From Dyadobacter frigoris (lineage in GTDB: Bacteria > Bacteroidota > Bacteroidia > Cytophagales > Spirosomataceae), in contig NZ_SZVO01000005.1 in the NCBI RefSeq assembly GCF_005280585.1, forward strand, positions 62,001 through 126,000: a stretch of DNA of 64,000 nucleotides. Reading direction: 5' to 3'. Numbering within the stretch: the first letter of the stretch is position 1; each line of letters begins with the position of its first letter. Both the position numbers and the translations under genes were made by a program. This document shows positions 26,545-34,999 of the stretch, piece by piece. The notes under the pieces were generated by a model. The model ran no database searches. It was not told the DNA's origin and saw nothing but the letters and a program-made list of their open reading frames with translations.

Positions 26545-27708
26545 CTACTTGCGTGCCGTAAGTTGTTTTATCAAATCAACCTCTGCCTGTTTGTAGGGTT
26601 TTCCGCTTTTTCTGAAAATATCATGAAACCAAAGAGATGGCTCGCTTGTGTATGTCTTTTTCCAGCTATCCCAAGGATAAATAGTTTGCGACTTGCCATC
26701 AACCAAACCCCAGTTGATTGCGCCAACATTATATTTTTTCGCGATTGGCAAAGAACCCTCAAAGAAACTGCCATTTCCGCGCGACATGTATTCGGTACAA
26801 ATCAACGGGCGGTCATATTGCTGTAATTGTTTAATACGTTTTTCAAACTCGTTTGCATTATCATAATTATGGAAAGAAATCACATCCGATTCATCGATAC
26901 TCGCTTTTTCTATCGGTTTCAAAGTTTCGTGTGAAGTCCAGTCACCTGCCCAAACACCGGCGGTTAACGGCTGCACAGGATTTACCGATCTTGCCCAGCC
27001 AAAAGCTTTTTTCATTAACGGCAATACATAATTCACTTTGTCAGGAAGCTCAATTTTTCCATACGAGCTGTCATTTGTATTATCCGGCTCATTCCAGACA
27101 TCCCAGGCCAGAACGCGGTCATCATCTGCAAATTTTCTCACCACACCTTTTACATATTGTTCCAGACGAGGATATTGCGTACTGTCTTTCAAAGCGTTAT
27201 ATCCCGGACTTTGTACCCAACCGGAATTATGAACACCAGGTTTCGGCGCGCGCTGCGTTCCTAATTTTGGGAAAGGATCCCAGCAAGAATCGAAAATGAC
27301 AAAAACAGGTTTAATCTTATGTTTGTCTGCAATGGCAAGAAAAGTATCCAGTCTTTTCAAAAATCCTGTTGAATCCTGCTGCCACAACAGATCGTGAAGA
27401 TAAACGCGCATGGTATTCATCCCTATTCCTTCTGCCCAACCCAATTCTTTGTTAATTGTTGCGGTATCAAAAGATGCTTCCTGAAACATTTCAAGCTGGT
27501 TAATGGCGGTACTTGGTAAGAAGTCAGCACCAACAATCCAATCCTTTTCCCCATACCATTCCTTGGCTTGCTCTTTTGTCCAGATTTCTCTGGATGCTGA
27601 TTTTTGTTCGGTTGTAGTTTCTTCCTTTTTTTCTTCTGCTTTTTTAGCGCAATTTTGAAAGGAAAGGCCAATAAGTAATGCACAGACTGTCGTTTTTAAA
27701 AATTTCAT
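26545..27708 (-). CDS. Cellulase/GH5-like glycoside hydrolase lipoprotein
   Basis: A 387-residue lipoprotein (signal ending SFQNC, Cys20) with a charged linker rich in Glu/Lys (22-40) before the catalytic domain. The (beta/alpha)8 barrel carries the clan GH-A signatures: acid/base Glu207 in WDVWNEPDN, nucleophile Glu306 in PLICTEYMSRGNG, and MNTMRVYLHDLLW early on. Annotated relatives are called 1,4-beta-xylanase or cellulase, but this GH5/GH39-like group has varied specificity. It probably acts in the periplasm or on the surface. It is the first gene of a short sulfatase/hydrolase pair and may work on the same sulfated glycan, which is inference. Confidence 0.85.
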   Translation of the reverse strand: MKFLKTTVCALLIGLSFQNCAKKAEEKKEETTTEQKSASREIWTKEQAKEWYGEKDWIVGADFLPSTAINQLEMFQEASFDTATINKELGWAEGIGMNTMRVYLHDLLWQQDSTGFLKRLDTFLAIADKHKIKPVFVIFDSCWDPFPKLGTQRAPKPGVHNSGWVQSPGYNALKDSTQYPRLEQYVKGVVRKFADDDRVLAWDVWNEPDNTNDSSYGKIELPDKVNYVLPLMKKAFGWARSVNPVQPLTAGVWAGDWTSHETLKPIEKASIDESDVISFHNYDNANEFEKRIKQLQQYDRPLICTEYMSRGNGSFFEGSLPIAKKYNVGAINWGLVDGKSQTIYPWDSWKKTYTSEPSLWFHDIFRKSGKPYKQAEVDLIKQLTARK

Positions 27709-27748
27709 TTATAAAGATTTATAGTTGAATTTTAATATTTCATTGGTT

Positions 27749-27838
27749 TTTCACGCAAAGAGGGGAAGATAAAACGCTAAGATCGCTAAGTATATTCTTT
27801 GTGCTCTTTGCGCTTAAACTTTTTGGCTTTGCGTGAAA
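27749..27838. repeat. Inverted-repeat element with TTTCACGCAAAG ends
   Basis: Perfect 12-bp terminal inverted arms, TTTCACGCAAAG (27749-27760) and CTTTGCGTGAAA (27827-27838), enclose about 66 nt. The interior has internal partial repeats CGCTAAGATCGCTAAG and CTTTGTGCTCTTTGCGC. The whole can fold as a long stem. It has the look of a dispersed intergenic repeat of Cytophagales genomes, with no coding capacity. Copy number cannot be judged here. Confidence 0.7.
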
Positions 27839-28242
27839 TAAGTTCATTTAAAAAAAGCAGCTTCATGCTCTTCCATACTTGGTTCTGACAAATAATAATA
27901 CTGAATAACCTGACAGCTTACTGGATATTTGAGAAAAATGGACATAAAATAATTCGATGCATTTATTCAATTAATATTCTCTATCAATATAATAATAGTT
28001 ATATATATCAAATCCACGTTTCACAAAAAATAAATTACAGGTTACATATAACAAATGTTTTCCCGAAAATACCCGATCGATTATCCTTTATGTTATTACC
28101 GCCATTTAAGATTTAAAAGATATCTGAGGCCATTAGATTACATGCATAGTAAAATTTGCAAAATGTAATTTTTACTTATTAAAATATGTAAAAAAAATTT
28201 GTGCCCACGCTACACAATTTACAAATCCAGACCAAACACAGT
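27839..28242. other. A/T-rich non-coding stretch
   Basis: About 400 nt between the repeat element and the promoter at 28243. It is very A/T-rich, with stop codons in all frames and no hairpin strong enough to report. It likely contains the upstream region of the cellulase-like gene. I see no gene here. Confidence 0.5.
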
Positions 28243-28272
28243 TTGAATTATTTTTATGTTTAGTTAGTTTTG
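28243..28272 (+). promoter_or_regulatory. Bacteroidota-type promoter for the orphan membrane protein gene
   Basis: TTG at 28243-28245, a 19-nt spacer, then TAGTTTTG at 28265-28272: an exact match to the housekeeping -33/-7 pattern of this phylum. Transcription would begin near 28279, leaving about 295 nt of untranslated leader before the gene at 28575. No open frame of more than about 15 codons lies in that leader. Confidence 0.65.
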
Positions 28273-28574
28273 TGATAATTATACCAGATGCCAATATTAT
28301 AGTAAATATTCGCTATTTTGATGTAGATATTCTTGACCGGGAAAATTTGATTCTGTTGAGAGGAGCTTTTATTTATATCAACAAATTTTTATAAGAGCGT
28401 ATAATGAGAATAGTATTGCCAGATAAAATAACGGCGTACTAAGGTTGCTTAAACAATTTAAAAAGTAATATGAATAGCGCTCGTTACAGGTTCAGCCGGA
28501 TTGATTGGAAGTGAATCCGTTGCATGATCTTACAAAAAGATCCTATCCCTCTTAATCAGTTTAAAATATATTGA

Positions 28575-29789
28575 ATGCATAAGTCTATTTTTCAATACAC
28601 CAGACTCCCCATTTACGCGATGGAGTCATTGATAAACACTCGTGCAGGACGATGGAAGTTTTCATTTTTTTTGTTCCTCTTCGTACTATTAACTACCTAT
28701 CCAAAATATATAGAGATATTGAACGAAGGCTCTCCGCTTAATACGTATGCGTTTTTTTTCGAAAAGATAGAACATCCTTTATCTCCATCTATTTCAAACG
28801 ATATTGAAAGTCACGGTTCAAAAATCGCATTTAGATTTACCCCTTCGTTAATTGCCAAGCTGTTAGGAAATTATAAAGTAAAGAACGGCAAAGGAATACT
28901 GCAACTCTTCGTATTCCAGTCCCTGCTGCTATTGCCATTCTTTTATCTGTTAATAAAAACTGTTAAGCGCTTTTCAAGCAATTTTAACACAGTACTGATC
29001 GCATTATCTTTTTCAGCAATTTATACCACAAAGGCATTTTTCTGGGATTACGATTTTTGGTTTGATGGCTATGCCTATTTCTTTCTATTACTTGGAATGT
29101 ATTTCAGAAATATGGCCGGCATATTTTTGTCTTTACAATTGGCGTGCTGGACCGATGAACGGGCAGCCGTTGCTTTGGCATCAATTTTCATGTTTCATTT
29201 ACTTGAAGAGAACAATTTTTCTCTTCCGGCAGTAGGCTCTTTACTGAAATTCTCGCTTAAAAAATCATCCATTGCTGTGCTATTATCAGGACTCACGTAC
29301 ATTGCGACGAGAATTCTGCTTTCTGTTTTTTTAGAATTAAGCACACCAATGGGGGACAAAGCAGGAGTTGGCCTGGAACTCATTCCATTCCAAATAGCTA
29401 ATCGGCTTATCGGAATACTTTTATCCTTTGAAGGGCTTTGGCTTGTATTCTTAACTGCGTTGTCTTTTCTGTTTGCAGAAAAAAAGTTTTTTTTAGCGGC
29501 AATATTGATTTTACTTACCTGTGCGCATATACTGATTGCTTACAGCGTATTTGATATTACACGTAGTCTGGCTTATTGTTTTCCTATTTTCATTATAAGC
29601 GCCGCTCTTGTCCAGACGTCAAAATCTGACAATAGTGATTTCATTTTCCTTTTATCCGCCCTGGGCTGCATTTTGGTACCTACACAATTTCTGATATTTT
29701 TTGTCAGGCAAATCCCGTGGACCATTTTCTCCGTAACCGAAATTACACAAGGAGTAAAAAATATGTTGCTCTTATTGGGAATTAATTGA
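28575..29789 (+). CDS. Polytopic membrane protein, unknown function
   Basis: A 404-residue protein, ATG at 28575 (an ATG at 28620 is possible). It has about nine or ten hydrophobic segments from residue 30 to the end, with one extracytoplasmic-type loop after the first (about 50-100). No catalytic motif stands out. The shape resembles GT-C glycosyltransferase-like or O-antigen-related membrane proteins, as do two proteins near 45-47 kb, but I cannot show homology. It is a single plus-strand gene between minus-strand ones, with its own promoter and an unusually long leader. A/T content is higher than in neighbouring genes, so recent acquisition is possible. Confidence 0.7.
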   Translation: MHKSIFQYTRLPIYAMESLINTRAGRWKFSFFLFLFVLLTTYPKYIEILNEGSPLNTYAFFFEKIEHPLSPSISNDIESHGSKIAFRFTPSLIAKLLGNYKVKNGKGILQLFVFQSLLLLPFFYLLIKTVKRFSSNFNTVLIALSFSAIYTTKAFFWDYDFWFDGYAYFFLLLGMYFRNMAGIFLSLQLACWTDERAAVALASIFMFHLLEENNFSLPAVGSLLKFSLKKSSIAVLLSGLTYIATRILLSVFLELSTPMGDKAGVGLELIPFQIANRLIGILLSFEGLWLVFLTALSFLFAEKKFFLAAILILLTCAHILIAYSVFDITRSLAYCFPIFIISAALVQTSKSDNSDFIFLLSALGCILVPTQFLIFFVRQIPWTIFSVTEITQGVKNMLLLLGIN

Positions 29790-30014
29790 TTAGACTAAAC
29801 TCAAGACAACGGTTTCTTAAACGCCAGCGACTTCTAAAACTATTTTAAAATCCGGAAAGCTGCATTTCCATAACCCACAATACGTGCATACACCCAATTT
29901 GTTAATCATTCATTATCCAAAAAAGTTATGTTTGACAAGGGGAGAAAATGGAACTCCCTAATTGCACCCCAAACCATACAAATATTACTATTACTTTCTC
30001 AGAGGTTATAAAAT

Positions 30015-30052
30015 AAAAAAGCGCAAAACCAATGACCGGCTCTGCACTTTTT
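30015..30052 (-). terminator. Terminator of the serine biosynthesis operon
   Basis: On the minus strand AAAAAGTGCA pairs with TGCGCTTTTT (one wobble pair) around an 18-nt loop and is followed by T residues. It lies 20 nt past the stop of the class V aminotransferase gene and also faces the plus-strand gene ending 29789. Confidence 0.7.
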
Positions 30053-30071
30053 ATAATTTAAAATATTCTTT

Positions 30072-31145
30072 TTATAATGCTTTCAACTCGTGAATTAACG
30101 ACTGAACCTGTTCCAAAGAGGTAGCTGGGAAGTTTGCAATACGTAACTGGGAAGATTTAAACTGACCATAACCACTGCCAATTACCATTCCTTTTTCCTT
30201 AATTGTTTTGATGATACCAGCAGACGACTGGTCGGTATTTGTTACTATGACAGTCTGAGATCTGTATCTTTTCTCTTTTACAAAAGAAGAAAAACCATTC
30301 GTACTTTCAATGAATTTATAAAGCAGATCTGCCTTTTGTTCCGTTTCCTTCCGGAGATTTTTTACACCAATTTTGTTAAAATCCTCTGCGATTTTACCCA
30401 ACAAATAAATCCCCATGACATTAGGAGTTGCGGGTGTTTCATTATTTTGAGCGTTTTTCCAAAGCGTTGGCAAATCATTATGCGCACCGATAGAATACTG
30501 CTTTTTGATTTCCTCTGCCTTTCTCAAACATTTTTCATTCACAATCCAGACACCAAGTCCGGCTGGTAATCCAAATGCTTTCTGAACAGAGAAAAATGCC
30601 GTATCAATTAAATTAAAATCCAGCTCAGGATAAGGTGCTGACGACACGATGTCGACCGCGATAAGTTTATCCGGATATTTTTGTTTCAATTTATGAATTT
30701 CAGAAACCGGCATTTGTACGCCGGAACTTGTCTCATTATGTGTCGTGCAAATTAATTCTGCATACTCAGGCACAATCACTTCCGACGCACTAAAACCTTC
30801 GCCCATAGGCTTTTCCTGGCTGTGCGCATATTTGCACAAACCCAGAGAATAATCATAGAATTTTTTCGAGAAAGATCCATTCACCAAATGAAAGCTTTCA
30901 AGCTCAACACAGCTAAATAAAATACGTTCCCAGGCTTCTGACGCAGAACCAAGAAATAGTATAGCGTGTGAATCCGGAACGTTCAAAAGCGTACGAAGCT
31001 GGTCTACCGTAAATTTATGTAAATCACGATATTGCTGGCTGCGATGTGAAATTGAACCCAACTGCTCACTTACAAAAGTCTGTAAATGTTTTTCAAATGT
31101 CGGGTAAAGCTGCGCAGGACCTGGGGTGAAAAAGGTTAGTGACAT
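30072..31145 (-). CDS. Class V PLP-dependent aminotransferase, probable phosphoserine aminotransferase
   Basis: A 357-residue PLP enzyme. The N-terminus (FFTPGPAQLYP) and the Schiff-base Lys in FFSVQKAFGLPAGLGVWI are typical of class V. AVDIVSSAPYP supplies the Asp that contacts the pyridine nitrogen. The length matches SerC (about 360), and it follows the SerB-SerA fusion gene on the same strand, so conversion of 3-phosphohydroxypyruvate to phosphoserine is the likely role. The sequence is not the classical SerC type, and an alanine-glyoxylate-type activity cannot be excluded from the sequence alone. A 185-nt spacer with a phased repeat separates it from serA. Confidence 0.8.
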   Translation of the reverse strand: MSLTFFTPGPAQLYPTFEKHLQTFVSEQLGSISHRSQQYRDLHKFTVDQLRTLLNVPDSHAILFLGSASEAWERILFSCVELESFHLVNGSFSKKFYDYSLGLCKYAHSQEKPMGEGFSASEVIVPEYAELICTTHNETSSGVQMPVSEIHKLKQKYPDKLIAVDIVSSAPYPELDFNLIDTAFFSVQKAFGLPAGLGVWIVNEKCLRKAEEIKKQYSIGAHNDLPTLWKNAQNNETPATPNVMGIYLLGKIAEDFNKIGVKNLRKETEQKADLLYKFIESTNGFSSFVKEKRYRSQTVIVTNTDQSSAGIIKTIKEKGMVIGSGYGQFKSSQLRIANFPATSLEQVQSLIHELKAL

Positions 31146-31189
31146 CTTAATATGGCTGGAAAGTGGGGATCATTTTTGCTGCTCGTTGA

Positions 31190-31323
31190 TTGTCAGGAAG
31201 TAGTCAGGGATTGTCATTTATAGTCAGGATTTGTCAAGTATCGTTAAACTACTCCTGACTACCCTTGACAATAATTGACCATCCCTGACAACAAATGACT
31301 ACTTCTTAACAACTTCCTGACTC
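31190..31323. repeat. 10-bp-phased GTCA/TGAC palindromic repeat array
   Basis: Between the serA and class V aminotransferase genes. The first half has GTCA (or GTTA) cores at 31192, 31203, 31213, 31223, 31233 and 31243. The second half has the reverse-complement TGAC (or TTAA) at 31256, 31266, 31276, 31286, 31296, 31306 and 31318. Most spacings are exactly 10 bp. The two halves are imperfect mirror images around about 31256, with outer arms GTCAGGAAG and CTTCCTGAC. The transcript could fold into a long interrupted hairpin, or the DNA could present one protein-binding face per helical turn. Confidence 0.85.
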
Positions 31324-31330
31324 TATAATA

Positions 31331-33235
31331 TTAATACAACATTCTAAAACGAATTGTACCTTCTACTTCTTTTACTTCCTGAATAAATTCTTCTGTATAT
31401 CCTTTGGCGATATCCACGATTACGTAACCGATTTTCTCGTTCGTTTTCAGATACTGACCTGTGATATTGATATTATTTTTCGCGAAAATATTATTCAGTT
31501 TTGCTAAAACACCCGGCACGTTTGCGTGAATGTGAAGCAAACGGTGAGAATCTTTTAGTTTTGGCAATTGTACTTCCGGGAAATTTACACTTCCGTAAGA
31601 GCTACCATTGTTCATAAATTCCAGCAATTTGGAAGGAACAAAATGACCGATATTTTCCTGAGCTTCTTCGGTACTTCCTCCGATATGTGGGGTCAAAATT
31701 ACATTTGGCAATCCGCGTAATGCACTTTCAAAAGATTCATCGTTCGTTTTCGGCTCTTTCGGGAAAACGTCAACGCTCGCTCCGGCTACTTTTCCGCTTT
31801 TTACAGCTTCGGCCAAAGCTTCAATATCAACTACATGTCCGCGGGAAAGATTCATGAAAATCACGCCGTCTTTCATCAAACTGAATTCACGTTTGCCAAT
31901 CAGGTTTGCATTTTCTTTACGGCCATCCACGTGCATACTGATTACGTCCGCAACGGAAAGCAATTCTTCAAGAGAATTAACTTTACGGGCATTTCCAAGA
32001 GAAAGTTTTTCAACTTCATCATAAAAATACACTTCCATACCCAAAGCCTCAGCCACAACCGAAAGCTGAGTACCGATGCTTCCGTAACCAACCATTCCCA
32101 GTTTTTTCCCACGAACTTCAAAACTTCCGTTCGCAGATTTATCCCAGATTCCGGCGTGCATCTGGTTGCTTTTTGTTACAATATTTCTGATCAGCAAAAT
32201 CATTTCACCAACTGCCAATTCAACCACAGAACGCGTGTTGCTATATGGCGCATTGAAAACGGCAATACCTTTTTCTGCTGCGGCTTCCAAGTCAATCTGA
32301 TTAGTACCGATGCAAAACGCACCGATTGCCATCAAACGATTCGCATTTTCCAGCACGCGTTTGGTAATATTTGTTTTAGAACGGATACCGATAATGGAAA
32401 CATCCTTGATACGCTCGCAAAGTTCATCCTCATCAAGCGCACCTTTTACAAACTCAACATTGAAACCCTGCTCTTCAAAAGCGCGCAAAGCAACCGGGTG
32501 AACATTTTCAAGCAAAAGAACTTTAATCCTGCTTTTCGGGTAAGACTGACTTCTGCTTAATTTATTATCATATAAAAAGTCATCAAAAGAAGTTGCGATA
32601 TGATCTGCAACGGCTACGACTTTTGGACGTTCTACGTTTTCCGTAAATGCATAAAAACGGTTTGCAAAACCTGCTTCTTTTATCTGATAATCGGTATAAC
32701 CATCACCAATCGCGTATACTTCGCCTTCAAGTTTCAGAGAAGAAAGTAATTTTATTTTTCCTCCGTCGGTCGACAAAACATTTTCTTCATCAATTCCAAT
32801 GATATTTCCTTCTTCATCAAACCGGAATTCGTTAGCATATACATGATCCGCGCGCAGGCCAAGTTCAGTTACAACCGGAATTATAAATTCTTTAAATCCA
32901 CTTGAAACGATAAAAATATGGTCTGCATTTTCAGTCAAAAACTGTTTGTTGCGTTGGAAAGAATCAGAAACTTTGGTCTTTAAAAAAGAAACCAATTCTT
33001 CAATATTGGCACGGTTAGCCTTCAAAAGATCAATGCGCTTGTGAAGTCCTTCCGAAAAAGACATTTCCCCGTTCATACCCATATTCGTCAGGTCAGCAAT
33101 TTCCTGAACAATCTTTTCACGTTGCGGATGCCCTGTCAATGCAATGGCAGCAAGTTCGTCCAGTCCTTCTACTTTCGTGAAAGTGCTGTCAAAATCAATA
33201 ATGATATGCGGGGGATTGAGTGTTAATGTCGGCAT
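31331..33235 (-). CDS. serA: Phosphoserine phosphatase / D-3-phosphoglycerate dehydrogenase fusion (SerB-SerA)
   Basis: A 634-residue bifunctional protein. Residues 1-205 are a HAD phosphatase like SerB: IIIDFDSTF (nucleophile Asp14, Asp16), IVSSGFKEFI and AIGDGYTDYQIKEAG. Residues about 225-545 are a D-3-phosphoglycerate dehydrogenase: KLGMVGYGSIGTQL (NAD-binding), ISMHVDG, LSRGHVVDIEAL and the catalytic His in LTPHIGGSTEEAQ. Residues about 560-634 are an ACT domain (LLHIHANVPGVLAKLNN), usually the serine feedback site. It thus holds the first and last steps of serine synthesis, with the middle step in the next gene. The dehydrogenase alone is about 400-530 residues, so the extra N-terminal length is the phosphatase. 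Confidence 0.92.
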   Translation of the reverse strand: MPTLTLNPPHIIIDFDSTFTKVEGLDELAAIALTGHPQREKIVQEIADLTNMGMNGEMSFSEGLHKRIDLLKANRANIEELVSFLKTKVSDSFQRNKQFLTENADHIFIVSSGFKEFIIPVVTELGLRADHVYANEFRFDEEGNIIGIDEENVLSTDGGKIKLLSSLKLEGEVYAIGDGYTDYQIKEAGFANRFYAFTENVERPKVVAVADHIATSFDDFLYDNKLSRSQSYPKSRIKVLLLENVHPVALRAFEEQGFNVEFVKGALDEDELCERIKDVSIIGIRSKTNITKRVLENANRLMAIGAFCIGTNQIDLEAAAEKGIAVFNAPYSNTRSVVELAVGEMILLIRNIVTKSNQMHAGIWDKSANGSFEVRGKKLGMVGYGSIGTQLSVVAEALGMEVYFYDEVEKLSLGNARKVNSLEELLSVADVISMHVDGRKENANLIGKREFSLMKDGVIFMNLSRGHVVDIEALAEAVKSGKVAGASVDVFPKEPKTNDESFESALRGLPNVILTPHIGGSTEEAQENIGHFVPSKLLEFMNNGSSYGSVNFPEVQLPKLKDSHRLLHIHANVPGVLAKLNNIFAKNNINITGQYLKTNEKIGYVIVDIAKGYTEEFIQEVKEVEGTIRFRMLY

Positions 33236-33423
33236 GAAGCGGGAGATAACTGAATAAGTATCAAATTAAAATGTGAACGTTTCAAACGGTGAAATTTGGT
33301 TGAATTCCCAATTTTGTCACAAAATTACGAATCTGTTTTCTATGACCCTAAAAAAATGTTAATCTGACGCTTTTTATTATTGTTTTCAGAATTTAACAAA
33401 GGTCATAAAAACAGAAAATTCCT

Positions 33424-33458
33424 GTAATAATAACTGATTATCAATATGTTATTATTAC
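33424..33458. promoter_or_regulatory. Dyad upstream of serA
   Basis: A perfect 11-bp inverted repeat, GTAATAATAAC and GTTATTATTAC, with a 13-nt centre. It lies 190 nt before the serA start and 49 nt after the stop of the YheT-type gene. There is no T-run on the minus strand, so a terminator is unlikely. An operator or chance A/T symmetry are both possible. The rest of the 271-nt gap shows a TAATTTTG -7-like box (minus strand, 33320-33327) without a good -33. Confidence 0.35.
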
Positions 33459-33506
33459 ATCTAACAAAATACAGTTAAAATAAATAATCGGGTACTGTAC
33501 ATATTA

Positions 33507-34502
33507 TTACAACAGAAATTTACTGCCAAGAAATTCCAATGCACGTAATTCTGACCAGTAATTAGTTTGGGACAAACCCGAAGGACGGAATCCGCAATGC
33601 CCTCCGAAATCAGATATTTCTAATAAAACATTGGGAAGAGTTTCAATCAGCGACGCCGGAAGGCTGTTTTCCGGAACAATCGGATCATTGGCAGCATTGA
33701 CGATTAAGGTAGGAATTGTTATGTTTTCGACAAAAAACATAGCGCTGCACATGGCGTAATAATGGTCGGCATTTTGAAATCCGTGAAGCGGTGCTGTGAA
33801 AATATCGTCGAAGTCGTATAACGTATTTACAAATTTGAAATCAGCAGGCTTGATATCAGCAGGAAAATGAACTGCCTTTTGATCAACTTTTGGCTTTAAG
33901 GTTCTCAAAAATCTGGATTGATAAATACGGTTTTCAGGTTTTACAATAGCCAGACTGCACGCTTTCAAATCCATCGGAACACTAAAAACAACAGATTTTT
34001 TAATCCTGGAATCTGTTCTTGTATTTTGTTCTCCTAAATATTTTAGTGTCAGATTACCACCCAGACTAAATCCCATTAAATCAACGTGGGTATATCCTTT
34101 TTCAAATGCGTTACAAATGACAAGATCCAGATCTTCGGTAGCGCCGCTATGGTAAAACCTGGAAGTTTTATTCATTTCGCCACTGCAGCTGCGAAAATTC
34201 CAGGCCAGACAATCGTAACCTTCCGCATTCAGAAACCGCACCATGCCTAAAATATATTGGCGGGTACTATTTCCCTCCAATCCATGTGAAAGAATCACAA
34301 GTTTATTTTTGTGCTTAAACTCCATTTTTTTCGTCGCAAGTGACCAATCCAGATCCAGAAAATCATGATCCGGTGTGACAATGCGTTCGCGTTGATAATC
34401 AACAGAATTAATCTTTCTAAAAAGTGACGGATAAATAGTTTGCAAATGGCCGTTTGGAAGCCAAAAAGGAGGATTATGGTTAGAACTTCTGACTACTGGC
34501 AT
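33507..34502 (-). CDS. YheT-type alpha/beta hydrolase
   Basis: A 331-residue cytoplasmic hydrolase. I start it at the ATG at 34502, because the family begins with PFWLPNGHLQTIYPSLFR, which lies right after it; a 44-residue N-terminal extension to 34634 has no family support. The nucleophile elbow is MGFSLGGN, the oxyanion region VILSHGLEGNSTRQYI, the Asp in NAANDPIVP and the His in FGGHCGF. Members are carboxylesterases acting on short or medium acyl esters; physiological substrates are not known. It is transcribed toward serA on the same strand with a 271-nt gap, and divergent from cspA. Confidence 0.88.
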   Translation of the reverse strand: MPVVRSSNHNPPFWLPNGHLQTIYPSLFRKINSVDYQRERIVTPDHDFLDLDWSLATKKMEFKHKNKLVILSHGLEGNSTRQYILGMVRFLNAEGYDCLAWNFRSCSGEMNKTSRFYHSGATEDLDLVICNAFEKGYTHVDLMGFSLGGNLTLKYLGEQNTRTDSRIKKSVVFSVPMDLKACSLAIVKPENRIYQSRFLRTLKPKVDQKAVHFPADIKPADFKFVNTLYDFDDIFTAPLHGFQNADHYYAMCSAMFFVENITIPTLIVNAANDPIVPENSLPASLIETLPNVLLEISDFGGHCGFRPSGLSQTNYWSELRALEFLGSKFLL

Positions 34503-34688
34503 GCTGACATCCGGATAACTTAATAAGGAAACAAAGAAACCAGTAAAATGTTTTCGGAAGTAAAAATTTAAGAAATATTTAAAATTTGAGATCGTTTTTG
34601 AAGAATTTTCAACACGAATTAAGTAGTCTACCAATCCTATCGGAAATAATTAATTTTTACTTTTTCTAAATTAAAAATAATTTTTCTC

Positions 34689-34718
34689 TTGTATATCCAA
34701 AACACGTTCGTATATTTG
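34689..34718 (+). promoter_or_regulatory. Promoter of the cold shock gene
   Basis: TTG at 34689-34691, 19-nt spacer, TATATTTG at 34711-34718: an exact Bacteroidota housekeeping promoter. Transcription would start near 34725, giving a short leader of about 22 nt. This differs from the long, structured leaders of enterobacterial cspA, so the RNA-thermosensor type of control is unlikely here. Confidence 0.75.
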
Positions 34719-34746
34719 GTCTTCAAAATATATAAGAACAATACTA

Positions 34747-34938
34747 ATGGCAGAAGGTACAGTAAAATTTTTCAATGATTCCAAAGGATTTGGTTTCATT
34801 TCTCCATCTAATGGAGACCAAGACATTTTCGTTCACGTATCAGGTCTTCAGGACGATATCCGTGAAAATGACAAAGTGTCTTACGAAGTAGAAAATGGCA
34901 AAAAAGGTCTAAACGCAGTTAACGTTAAAGTTATCTAA
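34747..34938 (+). CDS. Cold shock protein (CspA family)
   Basis: A 63-residue single cold-shock domain protein. The RNA-binding motifs are KGFGFISP (RNP1, residues 13-20) and DIFVHVS (RNP2, 26-32). It acts as a cytoplasmic RNA chaperone or transcription antiterminator that melts secondary structures. It has its own promoter and ends in a perfect palindrome terminator, so it is a one-gene unit. Length and composition are normal for the family. Confidence 0.97.
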   Translation: MAEGTVKFFNDSKGFGFISPSNGDQDIFVHVSGLQDDIRENDKVSYEVENGKKGLNAVNVKVI

Positions 34939-34960
34939 GTTTAATCATAATATCATTTGG

Positions 34961-34988
34961 AAAGCCTGATATCGCGATATCAGGCTTT
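34961..34988. terminator. Bidirectional terminator, perfect 28-bp palindrome
   Basis: AAAGCCTGATATCG followed at once by its exact reverse complement. The plus-strand side continues in a run of T residues. It lies 22 nt after the cspA stop and 11 nt before the stop of the converging polysaccharide deacetylase gene, so it serves both. Confidence 0.9.
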
Positions 34989-34999
34989 TTTTGTACCTC

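Noticed and set aside
31835..32560. A 241-codon plus-strand frame inside serA
   Set aside because: The composition is typical of an antisense shadow and the minus-strand protein has all dehydrogenase motifs here.
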